Assembly: GCF_900104515.1 (NCBI RefSeq)
Contig: NZ_FNJL01000028.1
Coordinates: forward strand, 1 to 64,000
DNA length: 64,000 nucleotides
Direction: 5' to 3'
Source of the DNA: Paracidovorax cattleyae
GTDB lineage: Bacteria > Pseudomonadota > Gammaproteobacteria > Burkholderiales > Burkholderiaceae_C
Shown here: positions 1-8,892 of the stretch, in pieces
Numbering within the stretch: position 1 is the stretch's first letter
How the letters are laid out: each line of letters opens with the position of its first letter
Position numbers and translations under genes: made by a program
Notes under the pieces: generated by a model
Seen by the model: the letters and a program-made list of their open reading frames with translations, nothing else
Told to the model about the DNA's origin: nothing
The model's database searches: none

Positions 1-293
1 GCCCGCCCCGAGAGCCCCGCGAACTCCCGGTACAGCGGGCGTTCGTGCAGTTCCTCCTCCATGGCCGGGTCGCTCAGGTTCCACCACAGTTGCAGGCAGT
101 GGATGCGCAGCATCGTCTCCACGGCGAACGGCGGGCGTCCACCCAGTGCCTGGTGCGCTCCGCGCGCATGCGGCTGGATCAGTGCCACCAGCGCCGCCCA
201 CGGCACCACCCGGTTCATCTCTTCAAGGAAGATCTCCTTGCGGGTCTTCTTGGGCAGGGGATCGAACCCCAGCATCTGCTGCTCTTGCGTCAT
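1..293 (-). CDS. IS5-family transposase, N-terminal part (runs off the left edge)
   Basis: Reads leftward from an ATG at 293-291 and stays open to the window edge (97 residues visible). The start contains a TRKEIFLEEMNRVVPW segment followed by ETMLRIHCLQLWWNLSDPAMEE, the typical N-terminal transposase_6/IS5-group pattern. The catalytic DDE part lies outside the window. The element's end is recognisable about 50 bp upstream of the start (terminal repeat at 341-357 and a CTAG duplication), so this is the right end of an IS5-type insertion. Whether the rest of the element is intact cannot be judged here. Confidence 0.85.
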   Translation of the reverse strand, partial: MTQEQQMLGFDPLPKKTRKEIFLEEMNRVVPWAALVALIQPHARGAHQALGGRPPFAVETMLRIHCLQLWWNLSDPAMEEELHERPLYREFAGLSGR

Positions 294-340
294 GCCCGCC
301 ATCTTGCCTGCTGCTCACTGCACCCGCCAGTCCGTGATGG

Positions 341-361
341 GGTTTTGCAGACCTTCCCTAG
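341..361. repeat. Terminal inverted repeat end and CTAG target duplication of the IS5-type element
   Basis: On the minus strand the element begins GGAAGGTCTGCAAAACC (357-341), resembling the GGAAGG-type ends of IS5-group elements. It is preceded by CTAG (358-361), which fits the 4-bp CTAR-type target duplication of this family. The other copy would lie beyond the left edge. The CTAG also supplies the TAG that now ends the neighbouring IS3-type orfA. Confidence 0.6.
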
Positions 362-625
362 CGCTTTACCCCGAAGCCGATCTTGAGGGCTTTGAGATCC
401 AGATGGGCCTCGGCCAGCAGCTTCTTGAGCCGGGCATTCTCGACCTCCAGCTCCTTCAGGCGCCGGGCTTCCTCGGCATTCATGCCGCCGTACTTGGCTC
501 GCCACTTGTAGAACGTGGGCTCGCTGAACCCGCCCTGCCGACAGACCTCCTTGACCGCCGGGCCCGCCTCAGCCTGCTTCAGGAAACCGATGATCTGCTG
601 CTGCCGTGAATCGACTCTTCCTCAT
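358..625 (-). pseudogene. IS3-type orfA remnant, frameshifted and cut by the IS5-type insertion
   Basis: Translating the minus strand in pieces gives MRKSRFT, then after a one-base shift QQIIGFLKQAEAGPAVKEV, FSEPTFYKWRAKYGGM and a leucine-zipper tail ENARLKKLLAEAHLDLKALK. This is the helix-turn-helix plus zipper of an IS3-family OrfA. A run of GCA repeats (606-597 region) holds one extra base just after codon 7, breaking the frame. The gene stops at TAG (360-358) exactly where the IS5-type end begins, and no orfB follows. It is therefore dead on two counts. Confidence is high for the family type and moderate for the exact element. Confidence 0.75.
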
Positions 626-680
626 GTCCGTCATTCTCCAAGTTGACGGACCTCACTTCCATTCAGTTGGTACGGCTAGA

Positions 681-693
681 GGGGAGCACGTCA
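681..693. repeat. Candidate outer end of the IS3-type element
   Basis: Reverse complement reads TGACGTGCTCCCC, the TG-rich/CCCC pattern common at ends of IS3-family elements, and it lies about 55 bp upstream of the orfA remnant as expected. Only one end is in view, so no matching repeat can be shown. Confidence 0.35.
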
Positions 694-774
694 CTCTGCC
701 CAGCGGGGCAGTTGATTCGACCTGGACTGATATCCTGCCGTCGCCAGCAACATCTTGGCCGCGCCCAAACCTAA

Positions 775-1815
775 TCAGGTGCTGCCGCGCACGACAAGTT
801 CGTAGTCAAGAGACACGCAGTGCCGTGCGGGCGGTATCCCGTGCATCAACCCCAGCAGCATGGCGGCGCCGGCGCAGCCTACCTCGCCGCGCGGGGTGCG
901 CACGGTGGTGAGGGGCGGCACCATCTGGTCGCTGCCGGCCAGGTCGTTGAAGCCGGCCACCGCCACCCGGTCCGGCACCGGCACGCCGCAGCGGCTCGCG
1001 GCCAGCAGGCCGCCCTGGGCGATATCGTCGTTGCAGAAGAAGATCGCATCCACGTCCGGAACGCGCCGCAGCGTTTCCTCGAAGAGGCGTGCTCCGAGCC
1101 CGATGGAAGAGCCCTCGGGGCTCAGCGTTTCCAGCAGCGGGTCGTAGAGCCCGGCCTCGCGCAGCGTGCGGCGGTAGCCCTCGGAGCGCTGCAGCGTGCG
1201 CGGGTCGAGCTGGGCGGCGCAGAACGCGATGCGCCGCCGGCCGCGCTCCAGCAGGTGGCGCGTGATGGCGGCGCCCGCTTCCAGCTGGGAGAAGCCCACG
1301 CAGTGCACACCCGGCGCATCGCTGGTTTCCATGAGATGCACGCACGGCACGCCGCTGCGCGCGATCAACTGCCGGGACGCCTCGCTGCGGTCGAAGCCGG
1401 TCACCAGCAGGCCCGCGGGCCGGTGGGGCAGGTAGGTGCGCAGCAGCACCTCTTCCTCGGCCGCGTCGTAGTGGGTCACGCCGATCAGCGGCAGGAAGCC
1501 CTGCGGGAACAGGGTGCGGTGCACGGCTTCCAGCAGGTCCACGAACAGCGTGTTCGACAGCATGGGCACCAGCACGAGTACCTGGGTGGTGCGCTGCGAG
1601 GCGAGGGCGCGCGCGGCCGGGTCGGGCACATAGCCCAGTTCCTGCGCGGCGGCCTGCACGCGCTCGGCCAGGGCCGGGTCCACGCTGCGCTCGCGGCGCA
1701 GGGCGCGGGACACGGTGATCGGGCTCACGCCGGCCAGCCGGGCCACGTCGTCCAGGGTGACGCGTCCGCTGGCGCGGCGGGCCCGTCGGGGGCGGGGCAG
1801 GGCGGAATCGTTCAA
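775..1815 (-). CDS. gntR: LacI-family transcriptional regulator of gluconate use (GntR-like)
   Basis: A 346-residue LacI-family repressor. A helix-turn-helix with the signature VTLDDVARLAGVSPITVSRALR lies at about residues 19-40, followed by the hinge (GYVPDPAARALASQRT) and a periplasmic-binding-protein-like effector domain. The start is TTG at 1815, because an in-frame TAA lies just upstream and no ATG fits. It is divergent from gluconokinase and the TRAP/edd/eda genes. Two identical palindromes in and near the shared promoter are its likely operators. By family knowledge, gluconate or a derivative would release it. The assignment to gluconate rests on the neighbour gntK. Confidence 0.85.
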   Translation of the reverse strand: MNDSALPRPRRARRASGRVTLDDVARLAGVSPITVSRALRRERSVDPALAERVQAAAQELGYVPDPAARALASQRTTQVLVLVPMLSNTLFVDLLEAVHRTLFPQGFLPLIGVTHYDAAEEEVLLRTYLPHRPAGLLVTGFDRSEASRQLIARSGVPCVHLMETSDAPGVHCVGFSQLEAGAAITRHLLERGRRRIAFCAAQLDPRTLQRSEGYRRTLREAGLYDPLLETLSPEGSSIGLGARLFEETLRRVPDVDAIFFCNDDIAQGGLLAASRCGVPVPDRVAVAGFNDLAGSDQMVPPLTTVRTPRGEVGCAGAAMLLGLMHGIPPARHCVSLDYELVVRGST

Positions 1816-1853
1816 GGGTTAATCCGGATCGGTCTGCGTGCCATTGTGTTCTA

Positions 1854-1867
1854 GGATAGCGCTATCT
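1854..1867. promoter_or_regulatory. gntR: Candidate GntR operator O1
   Basis: GATAGCGCTATC (1855-1866), a perfect 12-bp palindrome, sits about 40 bp upstream of the repressor start. The same 12 bases recur at 1973-1984. LacI-family operators are typically such even palindromes with a central CG. Confidence 0.75.
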
Positions 1868-1960
1868 TGCTCAGGGTTAACGACAGGGCAAGGCGGTTTA
1901 TCTCATCCATTCGACGGAGACGACGCGGCAGGCTTCCAAAAAGAGGCCTCCGCGATTTTT

Positions 1961-2581
1961 ATGAACTCAACGGATAGCGCTATCCAGAGCAGACACCTGC
2001 CCGCCGTGGTGGTGATGGGCGTCTCCGGCTGCGGCAAGTCCAGCGTTGCAGCCGAGGCCGCCGCGCTGCTGGGCTGGACCCTGCACGAAGGCGACGCCTA
2101 CCATTCCCCCGAGAGCGTCGCCAAGATGCGCTCGGGCCAGCCGCTCACCGACGAGGACCGGGCCGGCTGGCTGGACCGGCTCGCCGGCCTGCTGGCGCAT
2201 GCCGTCCACCCCAGCGATGGGGCGGAGCAGGGGGGCATCGTGCTGACCTGCTCGGCCCTGCGCCGCCGCTATCGCGACCCCCTGCGCGCCGCCGCGCCAG
2301 GGCTGCGCTTCGCCTTCCTGGAGCTGGACTACGACCAGGCGCTCGCGCGGGTCAGCCACCGGCCGGGACACTTCTTCTCGCCCACGCTCGTGGCCGACCA
2401 GTTCGCCACGCTGGAATCGCCGCGCGGCGAACCCGGCGTGCTGGCGCTGGACGCCACGCGCCCCATCCACGACCTGGGCAGCGCCATCGCGCACTGGATG
2501 GGCGGCGACAGCGCGGCCGCCCCGAATTCCCATACCACCGGCGCTTCGTCCGCGCCGGCCTCTTCCGGAGACACCCCATGA
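1961..2581 (+). CDS. gntK: Gluconokinase
   Basis: Phosphorylates gluconate to 6-phosphogluconate, the substrate of the edd product encoded downstream. The 206-residue protein has the Walker A loop GVSGCGKS at residues 20-27 and the family motifs GDAYHSPES, LTDEDRAGWL and CSALRRRYRDPLR. The GHFF segment and the DQFATLE-type region follow. An open frame extends upstream to 1838, but the ATG at 1961 places the kinase fold at the normal distance from the start. A C-terminal extension of about 30 low-complexity residues makes it longer than the usual 175. The stop overlaps the dctQ start (ATGA at 2578-2581). Confidence 0.9.
   Translation: MNSTDSAIQSRHLPAVVVMGVSGCGKSSVAAEAAALLGWTLHEGDAYHSPESVAKMRSGQPLTDEDRAGWLDRLAGLLAHAVHPSDGAEQGGIVLTCSALRRRYRDPLRAAAPGLRFAFLELDYDQALARVSHRPGHFFSPTLVADQFATLESPRGEPGVLALDATRPIHDLGSAIAHWMGGDSAAAPNSHTTGASSAPASSGDTP
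1972..1985. promoter_or_regulatory. gntK: Candidate GntR operator O2 inside the first codons of gntK
   Basis: GGATAGCGCTATCC, a perfect 14-bp palindrome, covers codons 4-9 of the gluconokinase gene if the ATG at 1961 is used. It lies 118 bp (about 11 helical turns) from O1, so repression by looping or roadblock is possible. Confidence 0.7.
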
Positions 2582-3099
2582 ACGACCACCCCGGCGCGGG
2601 CGCACCCGCGCGGCGCAAACCGGCGCTCCAGCGCATCGCGGAACATTGCATGGTGGCGGCCCTGGCCGGCATGGTCGTGGCCGTGTTCGTGAACGTGGTG
2701 CTGCGCTATGCGTTCGGCACCAGCATCGTCTCGTACGAGGAAATCTCCCGGCTGCTGTTCGTCTGGCTGGTGGCCGTGGGCTCCATCGTGGCCGCCTTCG
2801 AAGGCAAGCACCTGGGCTTCGACATGCTCACCGCGCGCCTCGCGGGCGCGCCGCGCAAGGCGCTGTTCCGGGTGAGCCAGGCTCTGGTGGCGCTGTGCAT
2901 GGTGCTGCTGCTCAAGGGGTCGTGGGAACAGGTGGTGGCAGGCATGGAGAGCTACAGCACCGTGCTGGGCTACCCGCTGGCGCTGGGCGCCGCCGCCACC
3001 CTCGTGCTGGCGGCCGGACTGCTGGTGGCCCTGGTGCTCGAACTCGTGCGTGGCCGCCCCGCCGGCGACGATGCGGGCGGCGACGCCACGATCGAGTGA
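2578..3099 (+). CDS. TRAP transporter small permease (DctQ family)
   Basis: A 173-residue membrane protein with four predicted transmembrane segments and the DctQ core pattern (VNVVLRYAFGTSIVSYEEISRLLFVWLVAVG, then FEGKHLGFDML). It is the small membrane subunit of a tripartite ATP-independent periplasmic transporter with the next two genes. It overlaps gntK by four bases, pointing to translational coupling and to gluconate or a related sugar acid as the cargo. That cargo is inferred from context. Confidence 0.9.
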   Translation: MNDHPGAGAPARRKPALQRIAEHCMVAALAGMVVAVFVNVVLRYAFGTSIVSYEEISRLLFVWLVAVGSIVAAFEGKHLGFDMLTARLAGAPRKALFRVSQALVALCMVLLLKGSWEQVVAGMESYSTVLGYPLALGAAATLVLAAGLLVALVLELVRGRPAGDDAGGDATIE

Positions 3100-3111
3100 A
3101 GGAGCCGTCCC

Positions 3112-4392
3112 ATGGTCGTCACCCTCATCTTCCTGGGCGTGCTCATCGGCGGCATGGCCATCGGCATGCCGATCGCCCAGGCGCTGATACTCACCGGTGT
3201 CGCCCTGATGTGGCACCTGGACTTCTTCGATTCCCAGTTGCTGGCGCAGAACCTGCAGGCGGGCTTCGACAACTTTCCGCTGCTGGCGGTGCCGTTCTTC
3301 ATCCTGGCCGGCGAGCTGATGAACGCGGGCGGGCTCTCGCGCCGCATCATCGATCTGGCGCGCGCCTTCGTCGGCCACATCCGCGGCGGCCTGGGCTTCG
3401 TGGCCATCGGCGCGGCAGTGCTGCTCGCGTCGATGAGCGGCTCGGCCATCGCCGACACGGCGGCGCTCGCCACCATCCTGCTGCCCATGATGCGCCAGCA
3501 GAACTACCCGGCCAGCTACAGCGCCGGCCTGCTGGCCTCCGGAGGCATCATCGCGCCGATCATCCCGCCCTCGATGCCGTTCGTGATCTACGGCGTGACC
3601 ACCAACACCTCCATCAGCAAGCTCTTCCTGGCGGGCGTGTTCCCGGGCCTGATGATGGGCGTCTTCCTCATCCTCGCCTGGTGGTGGATCGCCCGCAAGC
3701 ACCAGCTGCCGGCCATGGAGCGCGTGGCCTGGGGGGCGCGCCTGCGCGCGCTGCTGCACAGCTTCTGGGCCATGATGATGCCGGTCATCATCCTGGGCGG
3801 GCTCAAGGGCGGCATCTTCACGCCCACCGAGGCCGCCGTGGTGGCTGCGGTGTATGCGCTCATCGTCTCGATGTTCGTCTATCGCGAAATGAGCTGGGCC
3901 CGGCTCTACGAGGTCTTTCTGGCTGCGGGCAAGACCACCGCGGTGGTGATGTTCCTCTGCGGCGCGGCCACCGTCACCGCCTACATGATCACCCTGGCCG
4001 ACCTGCCCAACCTGCTGGCCGACAGCTTCGCGGGCGTGATGGGCCACCCCGTGCTGTTCATGGCGCTCATGATGCTGTTCCTGCTGGTGGTGGGCACGGC
4101 CATGGACCTCACGCCCACCATCCTGATCTTCGGCCCCGTGTGCGTGCCGCTCGCCGTCAAGGCCGGCATCGATCCGGTGTACTTCGGCTTCATGTTCATC
4201 TATGTGGGATGCATCGGCCTCATCACGCCGCCCGTGGGCACCGTGCAGAACGTGGTGGCCGGCGTGGGCCGGCTGCGCATGGAGACCGTCATCCGCGGCA
4301 CCACGCCGTTCCTGCTGGTGTACGTGCTGCTGCTGATCCTCTTCGTGCTTTTCCCGCAGATGGTGACCGGGCCACTGCGCTGGCTCCACTGA
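3112..4392 (+). CDS. TRAP transporter large permease (DctM family)
   Basis: A 426-residue hydrophobic protein with about 12 transmembrane segments, the usual DctM length. It carries family motifs such as LLAVPFFILAGELMNAGGLS, SMSGSAIADTAAL and the GGIIAPIIPPSM loop. It forms the Na+-driven transport channel with DctQ. It starts 12 bp after dctQ, preceded by an AAGGAG-like ribosome site. Confidence 0.95.
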   Translation: MVVTLIFLGVLIGGMAIGMPIAQALILTGVALMWHLDFFDSQLLAQNLQAGFDNFPLLAVPFFILAGELMNAGGLSRRIIDLARAFVGHIRGGLGFVAIGAAVLLASMSGSAIADTAALATILLPMMRQQNYPASYSAGLLASGGIIAPIIPPSMPFVIYGVTTNTSISKLFLAGVFPGLMMGVFLILAWWWIARKHQLPAMERVAWGARLRALLHSFWAMMMPVIILGGLKGGIFTPTEAAVVAAVYALIVSMFVYREMSWARLYEVFLAAGKTTAVVMFLCGAATVTAYMITLADLPNLLADSFAGVMGHPVLFMALMMLFLLVVGTAMDLTPTILIFGPVCVPLAVKAGIDPVYFGFMFIYVGCIGLITPPVGTVQNVVAGVGRLRMETVIRGTTPFLLVYVLLLILFVLFPQMVTGPLRWLH

Positions 4393-4434
4393 GCCGTATT
4401 CCGCATCCCTTCCATTCATTCCAGGAGACAAACC

Positions 4435-5451
4435 ATGCGCATCCGTTTCGCCCTCGCCACGCTCGTGGCCGCCATCGCCGCCAGCGGCGCGTCTGTCGCC
4501 CAGGCCCAGGATTTCAAGCCGCGTATCGTGCGCTTCGGCTTCGGCCTGGTGGACAACTCCAACCAGGGCCGCGCCGTGCGCTTCTTCGCCCAGGAAGTCG
4601 AGAAGGCCACGGGCGGCAAGATGAAAGTGCGCGCCATCGGCAACGCCTCGCTGGGCTCGGACACGCAGATGCAGCAGGCGCTCATCGGCGGCGCGCAGGA
4701 GATGATGGTGGGCTCCACCGCCACCCTGGTCGGCATCGTGCCCGAGATGGCCGTCTGGGATACGCCCTTCCTCTTCGCCAACGTGAAGGAGGCCGACGCG
4801 GTGCTCGACGGCCCCGTGGGCGAGAAGGTGAAGGCCAGGCTCGAACCCAAGGGCATGGTCGGCCTGGTCTATTGGGAGAACGGTTTCCGCAACCTCACCA
4901 ACAGCAAGCGTCCCGTCACCAAACTGGAAGACATGGGCGACATCAAGCTGCGCGTGATGCAGAACAACGTATTCCTCGACAGCTTCAAGGCCCTGGGCGC
5001 CAACGCCGTGCCGCTGCCGTTCTCCGAGCTGTTCACCGCACTGGAGACGCGCGCCGTCGATGGCCAGGAGAACCCGTTCAACACCGTGGTGTCGAGCAAG
5101 TTCTACGAAGTGCAGAAGTACCTCACCGTCACCAACCACGTCTACAGCCCGTGGATCGTCACGGTGAGCAAGAAGTGGTGGGACACCCTCAGCCCCGCCG
5201 AGAAGAAGGTGCTGCAGGACGCCGCCGTGAAGAGCCGCGACTTCGAACGCAAGGACACGCGCGAGGAAGCCGCCCAGGCCCTGGCCGACCTGAAGGCCAA
5301 GGGCATGCAGGTCAACGAACTGCCCGCAGCCGAAGCCAACCGCATGCGCGATAAGCTCACCTCGGTGAACGCCGGCATCGCCAAGTCCGTGGGCCAGGAA
5401 ACCTGGGACGCGGTGCAGGCGGCCGTCAAGCAGGCCCGCGGCGGCCAGTAA
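4435..5451 (+). CDS. TRAP transporter substrate-binding protein (DctP family)
   Basis: A 338-residue periplasmic protein with a Sec signal peptide (residues 1-25, cleavage after AQA). The DctP fold follows, with [23 protein letters not shown] near the N terminus, the helix [20 protein letters not shown], and the ligand-clamping [28 protein letters not shown] region containing the conserved Arg. It binds the solute and delivers it to DctQM. An AGGAGA ribosome site lies just before the start. Confidence 0.95.
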   Translation: MRIRFALATLVAAIAASGASVAQAQDFKPRIVRFGFGLVDNSNQGRAVRFFAQEVEKATGGKMKVRAIGNASLGSDTQMQQALIGGAQEMMVGSTATLVGIVPEMAVWDTPFLFANVKEADAVLDGPVGEKVKARLEPKGMVGLVYWENGFRNLTNSKRPVTKLEDMGDIKLRVMQNNVFLDSFKALGANAVPLPFSELFTALETRAVDGQENPFNTVVSSKFYEVQKYLTVTNHVYSPWIVTVSKKWWDTLSPAEKKVLQDAAVKSRDFERKDTREEAAQALADLKAKGMQVNELPAAEANRMRDKLTSVNAGIAKSVGQETWDAVQAAVKQARGGQ

Positions 5452-5500
5452 GGCGCAGCGGCGTGGGCGGGGAAAGGCGCGCACGAGCTGGTCGCACGTT

Positions 5501-5518
5501 GCGGCCGCATGCGGCCGC
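5501..5518. repeat. 18-bp GC palindrome between the TRAP genes and edd
   Basis: GCGGCCGCATGCGGCCGC is a perfect palindrome lying 50 bp after the dctP stop. It could form a very stable hairpin that attenuates or ends the TRAP transcript, but no T-run follows. It might equally be a chance NotI-like doublet. Confidence 0.35.
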
Positions 5519-5651
5519 GGCCATCGCACCGGCCTACACTCGCGGGTCATACGAAAGGCGTACGATTCCTGGCAGGGGAGCCGCGGCCCCTCGCACGTTT
5601 TCCCGTCCCCTTCCCACGTCGATCCTGCAAGGCACCGCCCCACACACCGCC

Positions 5652-7505
5652 ATGCCACTCCACGATACCGTCCACTCCGTCACCGAACGCATCCGCGAGC
5701 GCAGCGCGCCCACGCGCGCGGCCTACCTCGCCCAGCTCGATGCCCATGCGCAGCGCGACCGCGGCGCCGACCGCCTGGGTTGCGCCAACGTCGCCCACGC
5801 CTTCGCGGGCATGCCGGGCAACGACAAGTTCCGCGTCGTCGCCGAGCGCGCGCGCAACATCGGCATCGTCAATGCCTACAACGACATGCTATCGGCCCAC
5901 GCGCCGCTGCGCCACTATCCCGACCTCATCAAGGACGTCGCCCGGCAACACGGCGCCACGGCCCAGGTGGCCGGTGGTGTGCCGGCCATGTGCGACGGCG
6001 TCACGCAGGGCACGCCCGGCATGGAGCTGTCGCTCTTCAGCCGCGACGTGATCGCGATGGCTACGGCTGTCTCGCTCTCCCACGACGTCTATGACGCCGC
6101 GTTGATGCTGGGCGTGTGCGACAAGATCGTTCCCGGCCTGCTGATCGGCGCGCTGCACTTCGGCCACCTGCCCACGGTGTTCGTGCCGGCCGGGCCGATG
6201 ACCTCGGGCCTGTCCAACAATGCCAAGGCCAAGGTGCGCGAGCAGGCCGCGCAGGGCCTGGTCGGCCGCGATGAGCTGCTGGCCGCCGAATCCGCGGCCT
6301 ACCACGGCGAGGGCACCTGCACCTTCTACGGCACGGCCAACAGCAACCAGATGCTGATGGAGGCCATGGGCCTGCATGTGCCCGGCACCGCTTTCGTGAA
6401 CCCCGGCGAGGCGCTGCGCACCGAACTCACCCGAGAGGCCGCCCGCGCCGTGCTCGGCCAGCCCGGCGCGCCGTGCGCGCCCATCGGCCGCATCGTGGAC
6501 GAGCGCTGCATCGTCAACGCCATGGCGGCGCTGCTGGCCACCGGCGGCTCCACCAACCACCTGATCCACTGGGTGGCTGTGGCCCGCGCCGCGGGCATCG
6601 CCATCGGCTGGGACGATTTCGCGGCCCTGTCGGCCGTCGTGCCGCTGCTGGCGCGCGTCTATCCCAACGGCAGCGCCGACGTGAACCAGTTCCAGGCCGC
6701 GGGCGGCCCGGGCTATGTGATCCGCGAACTGCTGGACGCCGGCCTGATGCACGAGGATGTGCTCACCGTGCGGCCCGGCGGCCTGCGCGAATACACCCGG
6801 CTGCCGGTGGAAGACGCCGCCGCGCCCGGAGCAGGGCGGCTGTCGTGGGCGCCCATCGGTGCCAGCGGCGACGACGGCGTGCTGCGCCCCGCGGACGCAC
6901 CGTTCAGCCCGACCGGCGGCCTCAAGCTGCTCGAAGGCAACCTGGGCCGCAGCGTGATCAAGGTGTCCGCCGTGCCGGAAGACCGGCACGTGGTCGAGGC
7001 GCCCGCGCGCGTCTTCGGATCGCAGGCCGAACTGCAGAAGGCGTTCCAGGCCGGCGAGCTGGACCGGGCCTGCGAATCGCACCCGTCGCACGGGCTGGTC
7101 TGCGTGGTGCGCTGGCAGGGCCCGCGCGCCAACGGCATGCCCGAGCTGCACAAGCTGACGCCGCCGCTGGCGGTGCTGCAGGGCAAGGGCTACCGCGTGG
7201 CGCTGGTCACCGACGGCCGCATGAGCGGTGCGTCCGGCAAGGTGCCTGCCGCCATCCACGTCTCGCCCGAGGCCCTGGCGGGCGGCCCGCTGGCACGCCT
7301 GCGCGATGGCGACCTGGTGCGGCTCGACGCCGTGGCCGGCACGCTGAACGCGCTGGTGGAACCCGCGGAGTGGGCGGCGCGCGAGCCGGCCACCCGGCCC
7401 GATGAACTGGCCCGGGCCGACGCCCACGGCTGGGGCCGCGAACTGTTTGCCGGATTCCGGCGCAATGCGCTCAGCGCGGAAGAAGGAGCCTGCACATGGC
7501 TGTGA
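5652..7505 (+). CDS. edd: 6-Phosphogluconate dehydratase
   Basis: Converts 6-phosphogluconate to 2-keto-3-deoxy-6-phosphogluconate, the first committed Entner-Doudoroff step. The 617-residue protein belongs to the IlvD/Edd family. The conserved cysteine motifs expected to bind the [4Fe-4S] cluster are present: [18 protein letters not shown] and [12 protein letters not shown]. The C-terminal part contains [20 protein letters not shown]. The ATG at 5652 gives the family's usual length; the open frame further upstream has no coding features. The 3' end overlaps eda by 10 bases. The gene is about 200 bp from dctP, so it may have its own promoter. Confidence 0.95.
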   Translation: MPLHDTVHSVTERIRERSAPTRAAYLAQLDAHAQRDRGADRLGCANVAHAFAGMPGNDKFRVVAERARNIGIVNAYNDMLSAHAPLRHYPDLIKDVARQHGATAQVAGGVPAMCDGVTQGTPGMELSLFSRDVIAMATAVSLSHDVYDAALMLGVCDKIVPGLLIGALHFGHLPTVFVPAGPMTSGLSNNAKAKVREQAAQGLVGRDELLAAESAAYHGEGTCTFYGTANSNQMLMEAMGLHVPGTAFVNPGEALRTELTREAARAVLGQPGAPCAPIGRIVDERCIVNAMAALLATGGSTNHLIHWVAVARAAGIAIGWDDFAALSAVVPLLARVYPNGSADVNQFQAAGGPGYVIRELLDAGLMHEDVLTVRPGGLREYTRLPVEDAAAPGAGRLSWAPIGASGDDGVLRPADAPFSPTGGLKLLEGNLGRSVIKVSAVPEDRHVVEAPARVFGSQAELQKAFQAGELDRACESHPSHGLVCVVRWQGPRANGMPELHKLTPPLAVLQGKGYRVALVTDGRMSGASGKVPAAIHVSPEALAGGPLARLRDGDLVRLDAVAGTLNALVEPAEWAAREPATRPDELARADAHGWGRELFAGFRRNALSAEEGACTWL

Positions 7506-8149
7506 ACGAACGCAATGCTTTGACCGCGCAGGACGTGATGCGCGACGCACCGGTGATCCCGGTCATCGTGCTGACCGACGTGGCGCATGCCGTGCCCATG
7601 GCCCGCGCGCTGGTGGCCGGCGGCATCCGCATGCTGGAGGTGACGCTGCGCACGCCCCAGGCCCTGGCCTGCATGGAAGCCATCGCCAAAGACGTGCCCG
7701 AGGCCGTGGTCGGCGCCGGCACGGTGCGCAGCGCGGCCGATGCCCAGGCGGCCGCCCGGGCGGGCGCGCGCTTCGCCGTGAGCCCTGGCTTCACGCCCGC
7801 CGTGGGCCGCGCCTGCCGCGACCTGGGCCTGCCGCTGCTGCCCGGCGTGGCCACCGGCAGCGAGATCATGATGGCGCAGGAAGAGGGTTTCAACGCCCTG
7901 AAGTTCTTCCCCGCCGTGCAGGCCGGCGGCCTCGCCATGCTCAAGGCATGGCAGGGCCCCTTCGGCGACGTGGTGTTCTGCCCGACGGGCGGCATCCAGC
8001 CGAGCAATGCGGCGGACTTCCTGGCGCTGGGCAATGTGGCGTGCGTGGGCGGCTCGTGGCTGGTGCCCGGCGACGCGCTGGCCGCGGGCGACTGGGCGGG
8101 CGTCACCGAACTGGCCCGGGCCGCCGCGGCATTGCGTCCGGCACGCTGA
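7496..8149 (+). CDS. eda: 2-Keto-3-deoxy-6-phosphogluconate aldolase
   Basis: Cleaves KDPG to pyruvate and glyceraldehyde 3-phosphate, completing the Entner-Doudoroff branch started by edd. The 217-residue class I aldolase shows the catalytic Glu in MLEVTLRT, the Schiff-base Lys in ALKFFPA and the phosphate-binding CPTGGI loop. It overlaps edd by 10 bases and is surely co-transcribed with it. Confidence 0.97.
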   Translation: MAVNERNALTAQDVMRDAPVIPVIVLTDVAHAVPMARALVAGGIRMLEVTLRTPQALACMEAIAKDVPEAVVGAGTVRSAADAQAAARAGARFAVSPGFTPAVGRACRDLGLPLLPGVATGSEIMMAQEEGFNALKFFPAVQAGGLAMLKAWQGPFGDVVFCPTGGIQPSNAADFLALGNVACVGGSWLVPGDALAAGDWAGVTELARAAAALRPAR

Positions 8150-8199
8150 CGGCAGGAAAGGAAATGTCGCCGGCCCGCGCGGTTGGCGATACTGTCGCC

Positions 8200-8412
8200 A
8201 TGAAAACCATCGACGAGATGCTCAACCTCGAGCTGCTCACCCCCGAGCAGCACCACCAGATCGACGCCTGGATCGCCCAGGCCGATTCGCCGGAGGACAT
8301 CCTGCGCATGCCGGCGCCGCTCTGGCAGGCGGTCGAGCGCGCCAGCGAGGCGATGGGGGTCAATGCGGATCTGCTGCGTCCGCCGGCACTCGACGCGGGG
8401 CGCACCCTGTAA
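8200..8412 (+). CDS. Small conserved-looking hypothetical protein (70 residues)
   Basis: Starts at an ATG 50 bp after eda and encodes a soluble, acidic, mostly helical protein. It opens [21 protein letters not shown] and contains [21 protein letters not shown]. No catalytic motif or membrane segment is visible, and I do not recognise a function. It could be read from the eda transcript or from its own promoter. It converges on gloA, 28 bp away. Confidence 0.65.
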   Translation: MKTIDEMLNLELLTPEQHHQIDAWIAQADSPEDILRMPAPLWQAVERASEAMGVNADLLRPPALDAGRTL

Positions 8413-8440
8413 AGCGTGCCCCGAGGCTTCAAGGACCGTT

Positions 8441-8857
8441 TCAGCGCAAGCCGGTGCCGGCGCCCACGTCGCTCTTGCGTTCGATCAGCTCGATCTTGTA
8501 GCCGTCCGGGTCCGTCACGAAGGCGATCACCGTCGAGCCGCCCTTGACCGGCCCGGCCTCGCGCGTGACGTTGCCGCCCGCGGCCTTGATCTTCTCGCAG
8601 GCGGCGTAGGCGTCCGGCACGCCCAGGGCGATGTGGCCATAGGCCGAGCCCATGTCGTAGCTCTCGGTGCCCCAGTTGTAGGTGAGTTCGATCTCGGCCT
8701 GGCCCGGGTTGCCGCCGTCGAAGCCCAGGAACGCCAGCGAGTACTTGTACTCGGGGTTCTCGGACGTGCGCAGCAGTTGCATGCCGAGCACCTGGGTGTA
8801 GAAATCAATCGAGCGCTGGAGGTTGCCAACGCGCAGCATCGTGTGGAGGAATCGCAT
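8441..8857 (-). CDS. gloA: Lactoylglutathione lyase (glyoxalase I)
   Basis: A 138-residue vicinal-oxygen-chelate enzyme that turns the methylglyoxal-glutathione hemithioacetal into S-lactoylglutathione. Metal ligands of the Ni-type enzyme are visible: His in MRFLHTML, Glu in AEIELTYNW, His in YGHIALGV and Glu in YKIELIER. The ATG at 8857 gives the normal length and conserved N terminus; longer readings are upstream of it in a frame without homology. It is the third gene of a leftward group with the SDR and ScfR-like genes. Confidence 0.95.
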   Translation of the reverse strand: MRFLHTMLRVGNLQRSIDFYTQVLGMQLLRTSENPEYKYSLAFLGFDGGNPGQAEIELTYNWGTESYDMGSAYGHIALGVPDAYAACEKIKAAGGNVTREAGPVKGGSTVIAFVTDPDGYKIELIERKSDVGAGTGLR

Positions 8858-8892
8858 GCGCCGATTGTGCCGCGAGATCGACAACCCGGCGC

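Noticed and set aside
2329-5658. A leftward open frame of about 1100 codons opposite gntK and the TRAP genes
   Set aside because: It is extremely rich in His, Asp, Glu and Gly, typical of the antisense frame of GC-rich genes, and shows no domain; the plus strand encodes three clear TRAP subunits.
5889-7550. A leftward 550-codon frame opposite edd
   Set aside because: Mirror frame of a well-conserved gene; its composition is biased and it has no recognisable motif.
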